Assembly: GCF_001949145.1 (NCBI RefSeq)
Contig: NW_019091378.1
Span: forward strand, 631,893-672,856
From: Acanthaster planci
Lineage: Eukaryota > Echinodermata > Asteroidea > Valvatida > Acanthasteridae
Direction of reading: 5' to 3'
Length of the DNA stretch: 40,964 nt
A model generated the notes under the pieces. It did not search any database and was not told where the DNA came from. It worked only from the letters and a program-made list of their open reading frames with translations. How positions within the stretch are numbered: position 1 is the stretch's first letter; every line of letters begins with the position of its first letter. The position numbers and the translations under genes are program-made. Positions 38,281-40,964 of this stretch are shown here, one piece after another.

Positions 38281-38547
38281 CCTGGCTAATTGAAGTTGAG
38301 TTTCAACTCAATGGTTCGTTGCAGAATGAGACAGATCTCCATGAAAGAAATAGCCATTTAGTACCTCTGCAAAACTTCACTGGTTGCACAAAATTTGAGA
38401 AGTGTGATGTAAATTTGTGCATGTGTTGAAGTACATGTATGGATATGTGTACATCATTCTTTATCGAAAATGATTCTAAAATGATTCAAAAATGATTTTA
38501 AAATCATGGACACCAGTAACTCATTTTTCACTTTTTTCCTTCATCAG
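38281..38547. other. Spacer, nothing recognised
   Basis: AT-rich, no coding signal. Confidence 0.6.
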
Positions 38548-38619
38548 CTTGAGGAATATTAGTGGTATGCCGGACAGATATCAAGCTTTCTGTATCACTA
38601 TGGACGGCGATTTCACAAG
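38548..38619 (+). other. Exon-like segment
   Basis: The acceptor is TTTTTTCCTTCATCAG, the donor AAG|GTGAGT, length 72 bp. One frame is open throughout and reads LRNISGMPDRYQAFCITMDG then DFTR. It ends with two bases of an Arg codon, which the segment at 39491 completes. No family recognised; no upstream exon identified. Confidence 0.35.
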
Positions 38620-39490
38620 GTGAGTTACTGTTGTGCTTGTTACACAGCTAGTGTGCTCCACTCCATCAAATAATGCTGGAAATCTACAATCATTTAATCA
38701 TGTACATGTATTTCTTATCACATGCGTACACGTACATGTACGTTCATGAATTAAGTCAGTGGAATCCTGGTGCATGTAGCAGGGTAAAATTGTTTACCAA
38801 TTCTGTTATGCATTTATTTATTTAGTGATTTTTCGGGGGCTTGAAACCTTAGCAACTAATTCACATCCCTGACAAACCCAAGGGAACACTCTCAGTAATT
38901 GAACTATTAAAGCCATCAAGCCTATACAGTAACAGTAGTTGGAATCTACTGGTACGATTCAAGCAAGCCCTAAAACCGTCTCAAGAATTTTGAAGCTGGT
39001 GGGAGAACTGAAAAGCTAGGAACCATTTTAAAATAATTGTGAAACTTATCCTTGCATGCACATATCATTGTGTGTGATGGAGTGGAGGACACGCACAATA
39101 AATAAAATAAAATCTGAATTACAGTTGTTTTTGTTCAAACAAATGCTGCCAGATTTCTCAAATTAAAAGTTTTCCTGTGCTCATGTGATGGAGGTGATCA
39201 GCATCAACATGCGTTTGCATGTCTGCATTTCCCCTGCTTTATGTATTTGGTCATAAAGTGTTGTATATTTTGAATTGTTCAAGAGGCCAAAGTTTCAGTA
39301 AAACAGTCCTTTGACATCTTCAATTCTTGGTAATCTGGCTGTGTTAAGTATGTACAGTGATAAGTCAGCTTTTTCCAGAATATTTCTGCCGGCTTTCTTT
39401 GCATAAGTATTTTTGCATTGCAATGCCAGAAAAAAACCATCTACATGTAATACCTGAGTATGAATAATTTACCATTTATTTAACCAACAG
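38620..39490. other. Possible intron
   Basis: AT-rich sequence between two exon-like segments, with a TACATGTA cluster at about 38701-38745. No gene. Confidence 0.3.
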
Positions 39491-39567
39491 AGCTTTATCA
39501 CTTACTGTTCTCCCCTGGGGAGAAAAGGAAAAACCGTTCACTTTAAGAGGTGGGAGGATAACCCCAG
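39491..39567 (+). other. Exon-like segment
   Basis: The acceptor is ATTTAACCAACAG and the donor is CCCAG|GTAAAT. Joined to 38548-38619 it continues R-ALSLTVLPWGEKEKPFTLRG then GRITP in frame. An alternative frame reads SFITYCSPLGRKGKTVHFKR. A possible next acceptor (GAACCCAG before 40107) would close the first frame immediately with a stop. Function unknown. Confidence 0.3.
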
Positions 39568-40964
39568 GTAAATGTTTAGTGGTAATCTACAGAAAGAGGT
39601 ACATGTAGGAAATGTACTAAAATTCTCTCAGCCCAGATGGATTTGAACTTGGGTTGCAAGCTGGATAGTATGGAAAATACCGTAATTTTCAGGACGTAAG
39701 CCACAGTTTATACGTTGATTCTCGCGCTGAAAAATGTCTCTGTGGCTTATACACCATGCGGCTTATAAAATCAGTCACAGAAGCCGTGCCCGGACCACAT
39801 GTACCACGTACAATGTACAGGTAGTGCAGTCATGTTTTTGTTAGTTTCCCTTTACATCTGGTAACTAGAACCTAGAGAATAATTAGTAAGAGTTCGAGTT
39901 GTCCGGCTTTCGAATTATACAGAATTCCCCCAGTCATGGAGTCATGAAACACATACACGAAACTTGTATGTACTTCTACATGTAATCTTAAGTTTATTCA
40001 CTCTCCTGTGGCGACATTTGTCAGTGATTTCCTACGTTTTATTCATTGTCGTGATGTATTTTTTGGCATACCAACAATTATTTTGTTGCATGCATTCTGA
40101 ACCCAGGTCACTGAGTTTGAAGACTATAAAGGAAAGCACTACTTCGTTCACTCCTGGGCCTGTCAAAACTACTTCCATTCCAGTTAAACATGAACATGTA
40201 CCCTACTTGAAAGTAATTAATTTTTTAAAAATTCTGTTTCCCATGTGGTTATGAATTACTGATAGTTAGGCCTAGATTAGCAATTGATGCAAAGGAATGA
40301 GAAAACCTGCAAAAGAATTATTTAACTGAAAACAGACATGGGTTCCTGTAGACATGTGTATATGGACATTTGCTCTGAACAGATTTAAGCAGGATATCCA
40401 TAATGCAAACAACTTGATGTATTTTGGGAGTTTTGGACTACCTTAAGCGTAGCACTCCAATGTACAATTATACTTTTCTGATGATTTTTTCATGATTTTT
40501 TTGTTCAAGTAAAATTCATCGTAGCAACTTGTATACGCAAAAGGCCAAAGAATTTAGATAAGTACTAATGCAGCTTTTTAAACTCCTGTGATCAAATCAC
40601 GCTTTACTACATGTACAGTGTATCTGCCATCCCAAAAACATATCAGTTCCTTTGCATTCCTATTCAACACGATGCTAAGCCATGCAGCTTGTCCAAATAA
40701 AAAGACCCACAAAAATTGGGGCTCATTTCTAGTTTTTTGCCATATTCCTCCAAAAGACGTCAAACCTTTGCTTCCTCAGTTGAGCAACGTGAATGAAGTT
40801 GAGATACATTCCTCTTGAAAAATAACATTCATTGATTTAACTCGGTCATATTTAAGTCAAACGTTACAGTTTTGACTTCTTTTGGTGTAGATTTGTGTGT
40901 AAATTCTCCGTTTAGCCCAGGCTCTCTTTTAGCTCAACTTCCCAAATTCAACCTGCCGTAACTC
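39568..40964. other. Right-hand end, no gene recognised
   Basis: About 39675-39780 holds a dispersed-repeat-like stretch (TACCGTAATTTTCAGGACGT, GTGGCTTATACACCATGCGG) of the kind widely scattered in animal genomes. Nothing else is supported. Confidence 0.5.

Overview
This is a window of an animal nuclear genome, most likely a non-vertebrate marine metazoan. The evidence is a split gene with GT-AG introns, a chromatin-reader family found only in animals, many TACATGTA palindromes, and a mixture of DIRS-like, Penelope-like and non-LTR retroelement fragments. I cannot name the species; echinoderm, hemichordate, cephalochordate or lophotrochozoan are all possible.

Positions 278-15140 (+) hold one large gene that enters from the left edge. 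Twelve exons encode four MBT repeats, a Ser/Pro/Lys-rich linker of about 1,100 residues, and a C-terminal SAM domain. The MBT repeats resemble the L3MBTL2/MBTD1/Drosophila Sfmbt group. Only the Sfmbt-type architecture combines those repeats with a SAM domain, so I call it Sfmbt-like. The N-terminus, where an FCS zinc finger would be expected, lies outside the window. Repeats 2-4 are each encoded by a short exon followed by a long exon with intron phases 1-0-1. Repeat 1 has one extra intron, which uses a GC donor and carries a 1,007-bp terminal-inverted-repeat transposon with a TTTAG target duplication. The long exon 11 changes reading frame once, between 12721 and 12997, and needs cDNA to resolve.

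From 15141 to about 19137 there is a plausible long 3' UTR containing a small hairpin element. From there to about 30.6 kb the window is AT-rich with no gene I can recognise. It holds a large palindrome (21135-21367), an antisense non-LTR retrotransposon 3' end (about 24600-25035), a hairpin relative of the UTR element (27472-27530), an unassigned 163-codon minus-strand ORF (29557-30048) and a few exon-like segments.

From 30.6 to 38.3 kb there is a nested repeat complex. A unit of about 1.2-1.3 kb occurs twice in direct orientation, and each copy is followed by a decayed DIRS-like element. A Penelope-like reverse transcriptase fragment sits between the two units and is fused in frame to the DIRS sequence. 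Copy A carries a 62-bp piggyBac-type insertion flanked by TTAA, and copy B preserves the empty site. The second DIRS copy continues through RT, RNase H and tyrosine-recombinase remnants and is followed by a non-LTR retrotransposon 3' fragment. The last 2.5 kb contain two consensus-bounded exon-like segments of unknown affiliation.
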